From Xanthostigma xanthostigma (lineage: Eukaryota > Arthropoda > Insecta > Raphidioptera > Raphidiidae), in the NCBI GenBank assembly GCA_963575645.1, contig OY754475.1:22358509-22422508 (forward strand): a DNA stretch of 64,000 nucleotides. The letters run 5' to 3'. Every line of letters begins with the position of its first letter. The stretch's first letter is position 1. Below are positions 33,278 through 44,707 of this stretch, in pieces. Position numbers and translations under genes: made by a program. The notes under the pieces are model-generated. The model had not been told where the DNA came from. It saw only the letters and a list, made by a program, of their open reading frames with translations, and ran no database searches.

Positions 33278-34150
33278 ATATTTTAACTATAGCATAGTTT
33301 TGAAATAGCTATTCTGAAATACACAAACATTTTGTTGAAACTGAAATCTTGTTTACTAAAAAAAATTGTTTATTTTAAAATGATTTTTCACAACTCACAC
33401 GAAAATGAAAAAAAGCGAACCGTATCGACATAAGCTCAAGGAGACATAGTGAATCTCCTTTAGTCGTTTGCGTTATTTGTTTAGTTTTTTTTATTAGGTA
33501 CTACATATTATAAAATTACTGAAACTCGTATAGGAGAAGTTAGAATATAATCGAAAAAGTAATAAATTAATCCGAATATGAAAACGCAAATTTTTCACAC
33601 TTCAGGAACATTTTTCATGTTTTGCTATCGCGAAGGAAGTAGATTTTATTTGAGATATAAATATTACGAAATAATACGCGACAGCAATTCCGTCTTCTTT
33701 GATAAATGAAAGAAGAAAATGAAAATACGAAACTAGAAATCAAAAATTTGTCGCTACAAATCCGCGGCCACAAGACGAAATCACCTATGGTTGGTCTTCA
33801 GATATATTTTTTATTCTTATTTTGCGCTGACCCCCCTACGAAATATGTGCTTAATACGTACGTAAAGGTAGCCATTACGCACTAGTGCAGTAAAGTTAAA
33901 CAAAAATACGCGAGCTAACCGATTCAACAGTCATTTTCATAAACAACCGATCAGGCGCGAAAAATAATTTTCATAAGCAATCTAATACAGAAGTTAAGTT
34001 TGTTTCACAATCGAGCTGTCGAAAACGTTAAAAAATATACTGAATATGAAGTGAAAACCAGCTATTTTTTAAGGTGCAAAAATAACATACACCGTGAGCA
34101 AATTGGTATTAATTCGTCAACGCATATTCGCAAATAATTAAAAAAAAAAA
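33278..34150. other. AT-rich non-coding stretch
   Basis: Nothing recognisable except a MITE family X end-like AACCAGCTATTTTTTAAGG near 34057. Confidence 0.45.
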
Positions 34151-34155
34151 ACTAT

Positions 34156-34186
34156 AACCGGTGGGGCCCCTCGTTGGGCGCCAAAT
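34156..34186 (-). other. LTR-retrotransposon primer-binding-site-like remnant
   Basis: On the minus strand TTGGCGCCCAACGAGGGGCC resembles the tRNA-primed binding site that follows the 5' LTR of gypsy- or BEL-type elements. A second diverged instance is at 46630-46660. No LTR or gag-pol frame was found around it. Confidence 0.4.
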
Positions 34187-34331
34187 CATTTCAACCTTAC
34201 ATTAAAAGTTCGCAACGCTCGTGCAGTGGGAAGGGGTCTAGAGCCTTGGGATCGACATTACTGTCTTCTTAACAAAAAACCGACCAATACGTATCCGATA
34301 GAAAATTTCGAGTTGAACAAAAAAAAAAAAA

Positions 34332-34685
34332 CTAGTTACACTTTTTTTGTATATCTATAGGTACGATACACGAATTATTTACTATCGGTGAACACACTGT
34401 AAAACCTGACATACGCTGTTTTATCATGAGACTCCAGATATATATACCTACTGCAATAATATTTTGTCGTCTATAAACACCAAAAATAAATATAATAGAA
34501 GAGTGACAGCAATAAATCATGTATTCATATAAGTGAAATGTAAATATATTTTCGAAATTTCGCATGTACATATGTAAATAGAAATGCGCGCCATATAGCT
34601 CCCGTATAGCTCCGTGAGCTATACGTGCAGCACTAAGCCCTCGTGCGAATAACGTGATAAGAATAAAAACTGTTCTAGCGAACAT
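34332..34685 (-). CDS. Unrecognised open frame with signal-peptide-like start
   Basis: The first ATG (34685) opens 117 codons. The N-terminus MFARTVFILITLFARGLSAA has a basic residue, a hydrophobic run and small residues at a plausible cleavage point, like a secretory signal. The remainder is rich in Ile and Tyr with no motif that I recognise, and a further hydrophobic stretch lies mid-protein. The surroundings are AT-rich and transposon-laden, and no second exon or homologous family was recognised. Composition alone could give this frame by chance. Confidence 0.12.
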   Translation of the reverse strand: MFARTVFILITLFARGLSAARIAHGAIRELYGAHFYLHMYMRNFENIFTFHLYEYMIYCCHSSIIFIFGVYRRQNIIAVGIYIWSLMIKQRMSGFTVCSPIVNNSCIVPIDIQKKCN

Positions 34686-34932
34686 CTTTTTACACAAGGT
34701 CTCGTCGAAAATTCGAGCTATATTTTCTTATATAGCTCTTTGAAATATTTATATATGAATAAACTACATCTTTTCGATCCGGCCGGATTGTTTAGGAACA
34801 AAAATCATTTGCTAACAAAATAATTCACTTTTCTCATTTTATTTGTCACTTTATAGTATCTCCTCCTTTTCGCTCACTGCTCATTTCTAAGTGAGAGTAA
34901 TATTTAGGTGCCATCTTTGTAACCCTCTAGAC

Positions 34933-35235
34933 CAGGGGTCAGCAACCATTTGAGACGGAAGAGCTAAAAGTTACAATTTACAAAATTTCCCAGTTTTTAA
35001 AGAGCCAGAAAACATTTTCGTTTCAGTATTATAGTATTTGCTTATATAGGTATCCGAGGACGACATTCACGACGGGGGCGGTGCGGGTGAGACGCGAGTG
35101 GAAATGGCTGAGAGATAGACATGGTACTCAATCATGGATCGATTGGACGATTATATAATAAAATAATTATTTTTTGCGTATGGAACTGGAGAGCCGCAAC
35201 TTTACATCAAAAGAGCCGCAGGTTGCAGACTCCTG
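34933..35235. mobile_element. hAT-type MITE with near-perfect 8-bp target duplication
   Basis: It begins CAGGGGTCAGCAACC and ends GGTTGCAGACTCCTG, classic hAT-style termini. The flanks CTCTAGAC (34925-34932) and TTCTAGAC (35236-35243) match at 7 of 8 positions. The 303-bp body also contains AAGAGCCAG and GAGAGCCGCA words but no transposase frame. It sits against, and probably inside, a pogo-like MITE fragment. Confidence 0.93.
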
Positions 35236-35243
35236 TTCTAGAC

Positions 35244-35461
35244 TACTACTTGCCTGTACCTCTGTAAGCGATAGTCGAACGTATTAATAGTTCCACGAAA
35301 TTTAAGAATGAGTCATAAATAAACATTGTTTTTGTATAATTTTTATAGACCTCTATGAGTGAGAAAGGCAACTCCTCTATAAGCTAGAAACTCGGCTTAG
35401 TGAAAAACCTCCATAAGCGAAATAGAGATCGCGAAAGCTTGAACTTATCCAGGTTCGACTG
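35244..35461 (-). mobile_element. pogo-like MITE fragment, inverted relative to 47050
   Basis: TGTACCTCTGTAAGCGATAG through CCAGGTTCGACTG|TA is the reverse complement of 47050-47265. Its other half is missing beyond the hAT insertion. Shared internal words: GAATGAGTC, AACATTGTTTTTGTATA, GACCTCTAT. Confidence 0.88.
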
Positions 35462-36080
35462 TATATCAATATACAGGGAATATGTTATTAAAATAATAAA
35501 ACAAATGACAACGTCGAACGTTCTTTTGTTTGTATTACACGTCAATCAACAGTCGCGTTGCTTATATATGAAATTTTTCAAATCGCAGCTTTGTTGAAAA
35601 ATAAGTGCCTCTACTTTACGCTACGTCTAAAGCATTCGATATAATGACATCCTATATATGTGTATTTAACAAATAAGCTTCTTTTCTTTGAGTCGACACA
35701 ACAGAAGAATTCTTTTAAAAACGCCCTCAGAGTTTATTTATATAACCTCCGGCCCGGATTCGTCCGTGCTACAAATTACACAAGAGAAACAACCTCACCG
35801 TATCTCTTATATAGTTCATCCCAGTGGGGATTCGACTATTTTTGACAATCAATTCAATATAAATATTAGAAAAAACAATTCTATTAATTATAGACACTCA
35901 AAATTTAAGTAGTCAGTACAACTATTAGTATATGAAATTGAACTAACTTTCGAATTTTTATTTTTTGTTGTTTAAAAATTTATACATAAATTTGTTGCCA
36001 TGTTTTTGTCTTATGTACCGTAACTTTTGTTAATTGCTATGGTTAGTAATTAATGTTTATTTTCATAATTAATGTTTTTG
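35462..36080. other. Non-coding stretch with Helitron debris
   Basis: 35745-35850 has CTCCGGCCCGGATTCGTCCG, a Helitron-like 3' hairpin type. The two overlapping frames across it are incidental. Confidence 0.45.
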
Positions 36081-36081
36081 T

Positions 36082-36114
36082 ACTTGAAAAAGTCTAAATC
36101 TATAGACGAAACGT
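36082..36114 (+). other. Decayed hammerhead-like core
   Basis: CTTGAAAAA is followed by GTCTA, loop AATCTA, TAGAC and then GAAACGT. The 5-bp stem is perfect and GAAACGT is intact, but CTGAAGA is degraded. Same arrangement as 44255-44285 and the minus-strand cores at 18187-18216 and 63843-63875. Confidence 0.5.
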
Positions 36115-36221
36115 CGTAAATTAATATATCTAACTTTTTGTTCACAATCCTGCGATTTTTCTTATTTATTATATCTACCCTCGATGGACACGATATCTAA
36201 TATATATAATTTCGAATTAAT

Positions 36222-36670
36222 AAGTATAATAATTATCACTTTACAAAATTATTTTTTAAATATGATTGCAGGTATTCAATTCGTTTCTAATTTTGCACAC
36301 TGCTTATAACGTTCTTCTTTTTGTTGTAAAAGAAATATTTTACTAAAATTGTCATATAGAGGCGCAAGTAGCAAAAGCGTTGTTCAGCGTTGCCCGTCAG
36401 ATGGCAGTATGCTGCAGTATTTACAATATGAAGGTCAGATGGCAGATCGAAGTGTTAACGTTACGCCGTCAGATCGCAGACGTTGTTCAGAGTTTAATTA
36501 ATTTAATTAATTTACAAAAACAATAGCAATAATAAATCTTTTAGTTGTCGATGTCAGTAGAGCAAACAATTATCTGTAAAATGATATATAATTTATGTGG
36601 AGAAATTGTGTGGTTTTTTCTAAAAAGAGAGGCAAACATCTTAAGCCTTAGCGTATTAATATATATTATG
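36222..36670 (+). repeat. Dispersed repeat G, shorter copy
   Basis: Matches 27654-28225 along its length, with deletions in the central GCCGTCAGATGGCAG-rich part. The last 180 bp (TTTAGTTGTCGATGTCAGTAG to CCTTAGCGTATTAATATAT) are nearly identical. Confidence 0.9.
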
Positions 36671-37115
36671 ATAGGTAATAGTACTTAAAAAAAAGAGAGC
36701 AGAAAAAATATTTTGTAATAATAGTTATCTGGATAAGTAGCCAATTTCAAATATATTGCTAGAACTCTGAAGTGACCCACTTTCTCTGCGCCCCAATTTT
36801 AAACATAATGTAATTCTCACCGAGTTCCTTACATGAAGAGTCTATTATAATTCAATGCTTTTGGGCAAACATGCCCAACAACTAAACAAGCAGCGAACAA
36901 ACAGTCGTGGGGGGGAGGGGGAAGAAACTCCGTTGTGGTGAAACGATTCTTGCGTACACTGCTGTGCAAACGAAAACCGACATTAATTTATGCGCGCGAA
37001 TCTGCGAGCAAAAGCGACCTTCGCGGGCAAGTTATCAAATGTTTGACACTATATTTATACACGACAGTATAATCACAAATAAAACAATTTTTCGTTACCT
37101 ATTATTATTATTCTA
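36671..37115. other. Non-coding stretch
   Basis: A G-run (GTGGGGGGGAGGGGG) lies at 36907-36921. No gene is supported. Confidence 0.4.
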
Positions 37116-37440
37116 CGATTAAACCGAATACCGTATGGGTCGAAGCCAAGTATTCACACGCGGTCAATGTTTATTGTGCATGTGCGCTGTATATATTAAA
37201 TCTTATATTTTGATTGCACGTGTTTAACCCGAATATAGCGCAGTACGGGTCGAAGCCAAGTATTAGCGTAGAGTCAATGTTTGTGCAGGTCTGCTATATG
37301 ATATTATTCTTATACACCATCTGGATTGCACGGGGTTAGCCCGGATATCGCGCAGTACGGGTCGAAGCCAAGTATTAGCGTGGAGTCAATATTTATTGTG
37401 CAGGCGCGTAAATCGGTTCGCTACATATTAACGCTATTAT
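37116..37440. repeat. Tandem array, ~111-bp unit, three copies
   Basis: CGAAGCCAAGTATT occurs at 37141, 37251 and 37363, preceded each time by ..TA(T/C)GGGT. Units share GTCAATGTTT, GATTGCACG and ATATAGCGCAGTACGGGT. Confidence 0.9.
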
Positions 37441-38019
37441 TATAGACAATACGCGGGTTTAGACTAGTTACTTTAGCCTCGTCGATCGTAGACTTTTGTA
37501 CGGGAGTGTAGGCGGGCTGTTTTGTGCGCGTGGTGTAGAATGCAAGGCAAAAGCAAACAGGTAGCGAGAGCCTCGTGTTCCGATACACGATAATATAACA
37601 ACGCGTTGTCGGTCGAGCGGTCGAGATTGAATTTCCTGCCGCTGAATGGCGGCGAATGAATGAAATTGCCACGTTTCACTCGAGTGTAAGACGAATGATC
37701 GAGTTATGAAACAATCTATACACAACGCCAGAACAGCATTAACATCGGAAGGGGCCAAGACAAATTAATAGAACTCTAGTAATTTTTAAGCTCTAAAAAA
37801 TGTTCTTTTCTAATCGATTCAGTAGAATATGACTGTCAAAAGCTGGACCCGCAATCAGAAAACCATTGACTCGAGCTTGAACCCAGGAAAATTATATGGG
37901 AAAAGGCATCGCCAAGTTGAGCAGGAAACACTTAACCATATAAAGCTACTGTGAACAATTTGTATTTGTATATTTGTATTAATTGTATTTAATTAAATTA
38001 AATAAATAAATAAATAAAT
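37441..38019. other. Non-coding stretch with GC-richer block
   Basis: 37480-37690 is richer in CpG than its flanks, and three overlapping minus-strand frames cross it without a recognisable product. A promoter or 5' exon is possible but unsupported. 37985-38025 is an (AAAT)n run. Confidence 0.35.
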
Positions 38020-38200
38020 AAATTCTTGTGGGCGTTCAAACAGGCTTACAGAGGACGAAACAGCCAACAATTTACTGTTCGAATGCGAGGCTCTAGCCTA
38101 CATAAGAACAACCAGCTTTGGATACATTGATGAGATCGGAGTAATTCCTCAGGACAATCTAGTCTTCTGGAGTTCATGAGGAGATTCAAACTATTGGAGG
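38020..38200 (+). pseudogene. Remnant of a LINE ORF2 C-terminus
   Basis: The frame TCTTGTGGGCGTTCAAAC... reads SCGRSNRLTEDETANNLLFE followed by CEALAYIR, matching the Cys-containing segment (C-x-C..E-D-E-T-x-x-H-L-L-x-x-C-x-A-L) that ends the ORF2 of R1/jockey-type non-LTR retrotransposons. The expected second Cys and His of the motif are replaced (Ser and Asn). A frameshift near 38168 moves the reading into LEFMRRFKLLED, then TAG. It is cut at the 5' end by an (AAAT)n run. Broken and non-functional. Confidence 0.7.
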
Positions 38201-38333
38201 ACTAGATCCAGGTAAAGGGGAGCACAAAAATTCTTCTATAGGATGACGTGCACAACGGGCCATTAAGCCATAACCTAATTTATTCATTCATTCAATCGAT
38301 TTAGATATAAATAAAAAGCTGTACTTAACAATT

Positions 38334-38521
38334 ATTATTATTTAATTCAACATATTTATTAACGTAAGTTTGTAACATGAATATTATTTAATTCAACACA
38401 TTTATTAACGTAAGTTTGTAACATGAATATTATTTAATTCAACATATTTATTAACGTAACTTTGCAACATGAATATTATTTAATTCAACACATTTATTAA
38501 TTTAAGTTTTTTTAACATGAA
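38334..38521. repeat. Tandem array, 46-bp unit, four copies
   Basis: TTTAATTCAAC starts at 38341, 38387, 38433 and 38479. The units alternate CATATTTATT / CACATTTATT, suggesting that a 92-bp dimer was duplicated. Confidence 0.93.
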
Positions 38522-38573
38522 CACTACTTCCTAGTTCATACGCTCCGCTGCCATCTTGCCTCTGCTTCTCTAC

Positions 38574-38888
38574 ATGACCACCAGGGTACACCAGTGGCGG
38601 CGTGGCTTTTTTAAGACGTGGTGTTACACTACCGATTTTAATTTTGCACGATTTGGACTCATAAAAAGCATGTCATCGGGTCCATTCAAATTGCCATATA
38701 GAAAAAAATTAGGAGCCGTCGTGGGACGAAACATAAGCTTGCCAAACGAAACTTTAAGTTACAAAGCCTATGGACACTTCCTAAAGCCCTACGGACACTG
38801 CAGCTTCAAGTTACTAGCAGTGCCACCTAAGTATCTAATAAATTTCAATCCCCGACATGAAAAGCACGCCATGTTGCAAGCCAACTAG
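38574..38888 (+). CDS. Unrecognised open frame of 104 codons
   Basis: Starting from the first ATG, the frame is free of stops to TAG at 38886. It is moderately basic, with several Tyr/Lys/Pro-rich stretches including SSGPFKLPYRKK and GHFLKPYGHCSFK. Codon choice is more balanced than in neighbouring chance frames, and it is not part of a repeat I could pair in the window. I do not recognise a domain. The end overlaps a GACGCTCGATAAC word that recurs elsewhere, which argues for dispersed-repeat origin. Possible single exon, retroelement remnant or chance. Confidence 0.18.
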   Translation: MTTRVHQWRRGFFKTWCYTTDFNFARFGLIKSMSSGPFKLPYRKKLGAVVGRNISLPNETLSYKAYGHFLKPYGHCSFKLLAVPPKYLINFNPRHEKHAMLQAN

Positions 38889-41233
38889 CGACTGTAGACG
38901 CTCGATAACTTTGCGTATGAGCTTCAATAAACCGCGTGAAGCCCAGTCAAACTCTGTACAAAGAGAAGGAGAGAGCGGCGGAGAGTGAGAGAGAGATAGG
39001 CGTAATACAAAGTGGCTTTCTTGTTTGAACACAGAATCTGGTTCACAGTAGAACGCACCGAGCTTTCAGATAGTGGTTTGTTTTACATAGCAACATGTCG
39101 CCTAGGATAATTGATTAACTCATTAATTTAATGGCGACTGCCGTCAGTAGCGGCGCACCAACAACAACAACAACATACAACAAGAGCTCCGTCATTTTAT
39201 ATCTGGCCGCGAGGCCAAATTGCTCAAGGATCATTTCAATATTTATATCATTGCCTATCTTCTATATACAGTATGTAAACGCGTAAGGTGCACATAGGGA
39301 AATTAGCATTGGGAAAAAATACTTGGATCAGAGTTAGCCATGACTGCATTAATTGTTATTTCTATTGAATTATCGTGCATAATCTTGAGGATTTCTATTT
39401 TATTTTGATTTATTTTTATTTTACTTGACTTTTTTAATAATAAAAAGCTCTTATGAATCATTATTTAAATTTTTTTGTACAAAAATAAAACAAAAAAACA
39501 ACTCCATCTGTTTGGAAACATTTCATTCAAAAATTGTCTGACTGGTATGACGTATGCGCGTTGGTAAATCAGTGACCCAATGTCTTTAGGTTCAACACGA
39601 ATAGGCGGAGATATTTGATCTCGCACCATATTTAAGTAGGTATTTTTGGGAATTTAATGTATCATTAATAAAAAAAGTCCGATTATGTTGTAATCATTTG
39701 AATATTTTCTTCGGTAGTATACACATTCATTTTGCAAAAGACTATTATCTGTCAAATTGAAAAACAAGATTTCAAGGCTCACTCTGATCCAGTCATTTTT
39801 TCCCAATGTCAATTTCCCTACGTGCACCTTACGTGTTTACATACTGTATATAAAAATCTCGTGTCACGATGTTCGTCGGTGCCAATCTCCGAAACCACTG
39901 AACCGATTTTAATTAAATTTTGTGAATGTGCCTTGCTTGATTTAACTCGCCCTATAGGATAGTTTTTATTCAAGATTTTGTTCAAAATTATGGTGTTTAG
40001 TAACATGTAACGACATCTATTAGTTCAGAAGCAAACAAAAAAAAACTGTTTTAGTACCAAATAGCGACATCTGAATTAGCTCAGAGCTATTAGTTCAGAA
40101 GCAAATCTGGTAATTATAATATAGTTCAAACGCCAGGTCGCAAACGGAATACATTTTGCAGAATTGTATCTATTAAGGTTCCTAAAATATGTTTATGAAG
40201 AAGTTGTATTTTTTTTTTATTTTAGTATAGAAAATACAAAAGAAAAAAAATACAATATATAAACAAAAAAGGAAGAAGAAAAACAAAAGAATAAAAAAAA
40301 ACTAGTGTATCAACGCAGAGTTAGAGTTTTGTTACTCATCTATCTGAGCTAGAGTATCGAAATTTGGGACATACGCCATTTTGTCACGTGACCGCGAAAT
40401 TATTACCGTGCCGTACGTCACACATGCTTACATAATGAGATTGCGCCGTGTTTTTTTTTCTTTTTTGTGTTTCCATTCATGACGAGAGAACTTCAATATT
40501 GTTTAACTTGTTAACCGATTTTAATGATGTAGAATCGTTTTCCTGAGTAACTGGGTCAACTTATTTATGTAACAAAAGCTGTGTTAAGTCGATATTCGAG
40601 CGTCTGCACTCCTACGTCAAATTGTTCGGATTACTGGATATGTGTAAATTATTGTTTTTATTTTCGTTTTGGTAATTTAATTTTCACATACTAGATAAAA
40701 AATTTTTGCATTTGCAAAAATGACGAATTGTCCGCTATACAATTAAGGTCCACTTTAGAAGGCTAAAAAAAATCAAATCATTTTTTTGCTCTCATGTTCC
40801 TTTACATGTCTATAAACAAACCGCGTCAAGATTTCTTAAAATCGGTTTAATATTTCCGGAGATTAACCGTCGGCCATTGGATAAAGTAAAGTTTTTTCTC
40901 ATATTTATCAAATATTTAAAAAAAAGCAAGTTTCATCACTTAACTTGTTATCCCGGGACCATAATATAACAGTAGACCACTGTCATTTAAGGAGATGATT
41001 TTTAAAGGTCTAAGGAGTTAAGAAATGCAAAAAAATAAATATATTTTTTTGGAAATTCTAAAGAAGACTTTAATCAAGCTAGTCGTTTTAATATTATTTT
41101 TTTTTTCAATTAAAACTTATTAAAAATATTGAGTGTACCTACACCATTGCTTTCCTATGACCAGCTATTGCATTTTTTCTTCCTTTCTCTCATTTTTTTT
41201 GCATTTTTCGTCGTCTGTACTCTATTGCCAAGA
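38889..41233. other. Long AT-rich non-coding stretch
   Basis: (GA)n near 38965-38998; decayed Helitron-like words near 39865-39960 (TCTCCGAAACCACTGAACCG); a short duplication of CTATTAGTTCAGAAGCAAA at 40016 and 40088. No gene is seen. Confidence 0.5.
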
Positions 41234-41438
41234 TCTATACTAATATTATAAAGAGGTAAAGTTTGAAACCACTCATCCGATTTAAAAAAAATTCTCACCA
41301 ATATTTAGAACGGACCTTCAGGATGGACATAGGCTCTTATATCGCGTTAAAATAAAAGCGCTTTTCGTGGAGACCTCTGCAACGGAAAAAACTTGATGGC
41401 AACCTACAAATTCGCGCGAAGCCGGTCCGGACCGCTAG
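41234..41438 (+). mobile_element. Helitron-type MITE family 1, intact ends
   Basis: A|TCTATACTAATATTATAAAGAG at the 5' end and GGTCCGGACCGCTAG|T at the 3' end, with a GGTCCGGACC palindrome just before CTAG. TC start, CTAG end and A/T target are all exact. 205 bp, non-coding. Relatives: 25409 (reverse), 44390, 49456. Confidence 0.93.
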
Positions 41439-41453
41439 TCATTAATAAATAAT

Positions 41454-41787
41454 AGAGCTGTAACAAACCGTATGTATTCGTTACTGAGTAACGGGTATAT
41501 CGTCTGACTCGAAGTAACGAATCGTTACTTACAAATTAATTTTCTTACTCGTATCTGTCGTATCCATATGTCAGTTCGACTCGTTTGATGCGTTATACGA
41601 ACGAAGTCATACCGTATCACGTATGCGACGCGCCTCGATGCGATGGTACATGCTTGATGCTGTTAGTACACGATTGTATGTCGTATGAAAAGTAACGAGT
41701 AACGTAACGATACGAAAGTAACGGGTACTGGTTCTTTAAGTAACGAATACATACGGGTACACAATTTCTCGTTACTTTTACAGCTCT
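41454..41787. mobile_element. Inverted-repeat element, probably hAT-like
   Basis: AGAGCTGTAAC at the left mirrors TTTACAGCTCT at the right. The interior is packed with GTAACGA/TCGTTAC words in both orientations, as in some hAT subterminal regions. Flanks are AT-rich (AATAAATA-like on both sides), so the duplication is ambiguous. Confidence 0.65.
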
Positions 41788-42988
41788 AATAAATAAATTA
41801 ATACACATTCGGTGATTCGAACAATTTCATAATCCGAACGACCCCCTGTAAATCGGATTAAAAAAGCTGAACTGCCCTTTATTTGTAATTACATCAGTAC
41901 CTGAATAAAGGTAGTAACTGACACAAAGAAACATAGATATAATAAATAGGTATGCTTTATATAAAATTTTAATCTGTAATGAAATGCAGCTGAGGGAAGT
42001 TATTTAAGAATTTCTTTACATTTAAGCTCATCCTGCGAAGTTATTTTATGACTTTATTTTAATTTAATTAAACTTTAATTATTTATGGAATGTAATAACA
42101 AAACAACTGAGGGTAAGCGTCTACTTTTTTTATTAATTAAAGGCATGAAGAACTATATTTAATTAGTTTAGAAGCCAAATATGTGCTATCGCAATATCTA
42201 GTCCGCAGTAAAATGATAAATCGTCTAAAAGTAAATTATTATACGAAAAAAACTTCCTTTGTACGATTTTCATAAGCACTTGTCTTAGAAACCACTGAAT
42301 CGATTTAAAAAAAAGTATCTATCGTTACTTGAAATTGTGACGACAACATACATATCAATCGAATGTCATCTGTTTAGGGTCAGACAAATCCCAAATGCGA
42401 CCGAGGGAACACAAACTGTATCTAAAAGATATTTAAACATACCGCGAAGAAAAATTAACCGGATTTCGGCCGCGAAAACATCGAAAGTCTTGATCATTTT
42501 TCCTTCTTCTGACAAGAGAACGACTACATTATAGACGCTCGATAACTGACGTCACATTGCGACGGGTATACAAAATTCGTTTTTCTTATCAGCTTGAAGG
42601 GAAAGAGCTTTATTTTCTCCGGCCTCCCGAATGCAACATTTTCCGGACAAAATAGAGCTCTCTCTCTCTCTCTGTGAGTGTGTGCTAAATGTTTATGTAA
42701 TCAATTAATGCACACAACAGAGCTGCATAGCTCCGCGGCTCTGCGTTCATTTCTCCTACCTGCTTTACAGACAGCAGATAGTTATCAAAATAATAATTGT
42801 AATGGCTTCGAAACACCTGTGGTCACATGTTATATATATTATCGCAAACAACTGTTGCTCGGACGAAACCGTTGCACGAGGAAAAAGCATTACACGCCAA
42901 GTCTTATGGCGAGTTCTCAAATTTTCGTTGAGTTTTTATACGTGTAAAAATCGTCAGATAAAAGTTATTGTCGTCGCGTTCAACTTAC
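41788..42988. other. AT-rich non-coding stretch
   Basis: TATAGACGCTCGATAACTGAC at 42531 matches the dispersed motif at 38896, 49431 and 50870. (CT)n run at 42657-42672. If the candidate exon at 42989-43077 is real, this would be its intron. Confidence 0.45.
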
Positions 42989-43077
42989 CGAAATTATTAT
43001 TGTTCACCGGCGTTTTGTCCGTCACAATTTTTCACAATGTCACTCTCAAATGTTCTGTCACGTGACTCGAGCGCCAT
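42989..43077 (-). CDS. Possible reverse-strand first exon with splice donor
   Basis: On the minus strand AAAATGGCGCTCGAG opens a frame of 26 codons (MALESRDRTFESDIVKNCDG then QNAGEQ) that stops before a strong donor TTCG|GTAAGTTG at 42988. A CCAAT word (CACCAATAGG) lies about 20 bp upstream of the ATG and a CACGTG E-box lies just inside. The layout suits a promoter plus a 5' exon whose short frame would be an upstream ORF. No downstream exon was identified. Confidence 0.22.
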
Positions 43078-43163
43078 TTTACGTGTCCTATTGGTGGTTG
43101 AAGAAAGAAACAAGCATTAGTTATGTTGACGTTTTAGCAAAAATAACTATAATAGGTAGTTAA

Positions 43164-43615
43164 TTTAAATATATAAAAAGAAACCGTGACTGACTGATCT
43201 ATCAACGCACAGCTCAAACCACCGGACGGATTGTGCTGAAATTTGGCACACACATAGTTATTATGACGTAGGCATCCGCTTAGAACAGATTTTTGAAAAT
43301 TCAACCCCTAAAAGGGTGTAACGGGGGTTCAAAATTTGCATGGAGAAATCATAGATATATCAATTCGAAAATGCGCAACAAATAAATAAACACGTGTTTC
43401 ATGCTTTTTCAAAAACAGCCCCTTCAGAGGGTAAAAAGTCTAAAAATCAACATGGGTGTCATTTTCAAGGTTTATCGGGACGCTGATCACGTGAATGTCA
43501 TCAATTTTGAAGTTTATTAGGGAGATCTACGTCGAGAAAGGAATAACTATGCCAAATAATGGGAATGCATCCATGTTTCGTCTCAATCGCGTGCGAAGCC
43601 GCGGGTAACGGCTAG
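43164..43615 (+). mobile_element. Helitron-like family 2, copy C
   Basis: TTTAAATATATAAAAAGAAACC at the start, and GCCGCGGGTAACGGCTAG|T at the end. Matches copy B (7940) throughout, with a deletion of GATTACTCCTGTC and surroundings. Non-coding. Confidence 0.82.
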
Positions 43616-44254
43616 TAAAACAGATTTCATTATTTCATTTTGTTTTTTTCATTACCTATATTCTTTTGTTAGTCAGATATGACTTTTAGGTTTAAATCTA
43701 GATATAAGAATAATCCTTACACTGTTCTAATTCGCAGAAAATACTAAAAATTCGACATAGACGAGCTTGTCTTGTGACCGTAGATATTATCATCGGTCGA
43801 TTATTGTGTCTGATGTACACAAATAATTTATATAATACGTCGTCCCGAACGGGCGATATTTTAATGTCAAGTTTATAATTTATATAAATACATACTACGT
43901 GTGCTCGCGTTATATTGGCTATATAACAAATTATCTGCTTAATAGTGTTTTATTGTTTATCCGCTAGAGGGATTTGTTTAATATAAGCGATAATAAACAA
44001 ACGCCGCTGCTTAATTAAAATAATAAATATTTATTTGTATTCTATTCCGACGCACAAAATTTAAATGAGAACGCCGACATTTCGTTTAAACTTAATTAAA
44101 GCATCAATATAATAATTGCAAAATTTGTAGATGTTTCCAATTATTCAAAACTGATCGAAACTGTTTTAGTATTTATTTAATTTACTCGCTTGGAATAAAT
44201 TAACAAGCAAACAAAACTAATTATTAATTAATTTTTATATTTTTTAGATTAGTT
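43616..44254. other. AT-rich non-coding stretch
   Basis: No gene is seen. AATTAATTTTTATATTTTTT at 44227 is directly repeated at 44292, on either side of the hammerhead-like core. Confidence 0.45.
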
Positions 44255-44285
44255 CTGAAGAAGCTCCAAATCCGGGACGAAACGT
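44255..44285 (+). other. Hammerhead-like core, plus strand
   Basis: CTGAAGA, A, then GCTCC-loop-GGGAC (paired with one mismatch and one G-U) and GAAACGT. It is flanked by direct repeats of TTAATTTTTATATTTTT rather than by inverted arms. The one extra base after CTGAAGA is shared with the other cores. Confidence 0.55.
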
Positions 44286-44389
44286 TAATGTATTAATTTT
44301 TATATTTTTTGTTAATCCTATTTGTCTGAAAAATTGGTCGATAATTTTATTTATTGAAGAGTTCTAATCAGACGTTAATCAAAGATTTG

Positions 44390-44606
44390 AATATTATAAA
44401 GAGGTCAAGTTTGTAAGTTTGTAGGACGTAATCTCCGAAACTGCTTATCCGATTTTAAAAAAATTTCACTAATATTTAGAATGGACCTTTAGGATGGACA
44501 TAGGCTATATATTATCGCGTTAAAATAAAAGCGCTTTTCGTGGAGACCAATTTTGCAACTTGAGTCGTCGTAAAAACGGCGGCAATCTACAAATTCGGGC
44601 CACTAG
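44390..44606 (+). mobile_element. Helitron-type MITE family 1, 5'-truncated
   Basis: AATATTATAAAGAGGTCAAG through GACCTTTAGGATGGACATAG and GGGCCACTAG|T. The first few bases of the family are missing or mutated. Confidence 0.82.
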
Positions 44607-44707
44607 TTTGCAATATTTTGATACCCTTAGGTGTCTACCGTCTATAATAGACGCTGGTGACCTATAATTAATCTACAATGCTTCTTCTTCTTCGATCGCC
44701 TATAATA

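Noticed and set aside
34156..34186. Intact LTR retrotransposon
   Set aside because: Only a primer-binding-site-like word is present; no paired LTRs or gag-pol frames lie within several kilobases.
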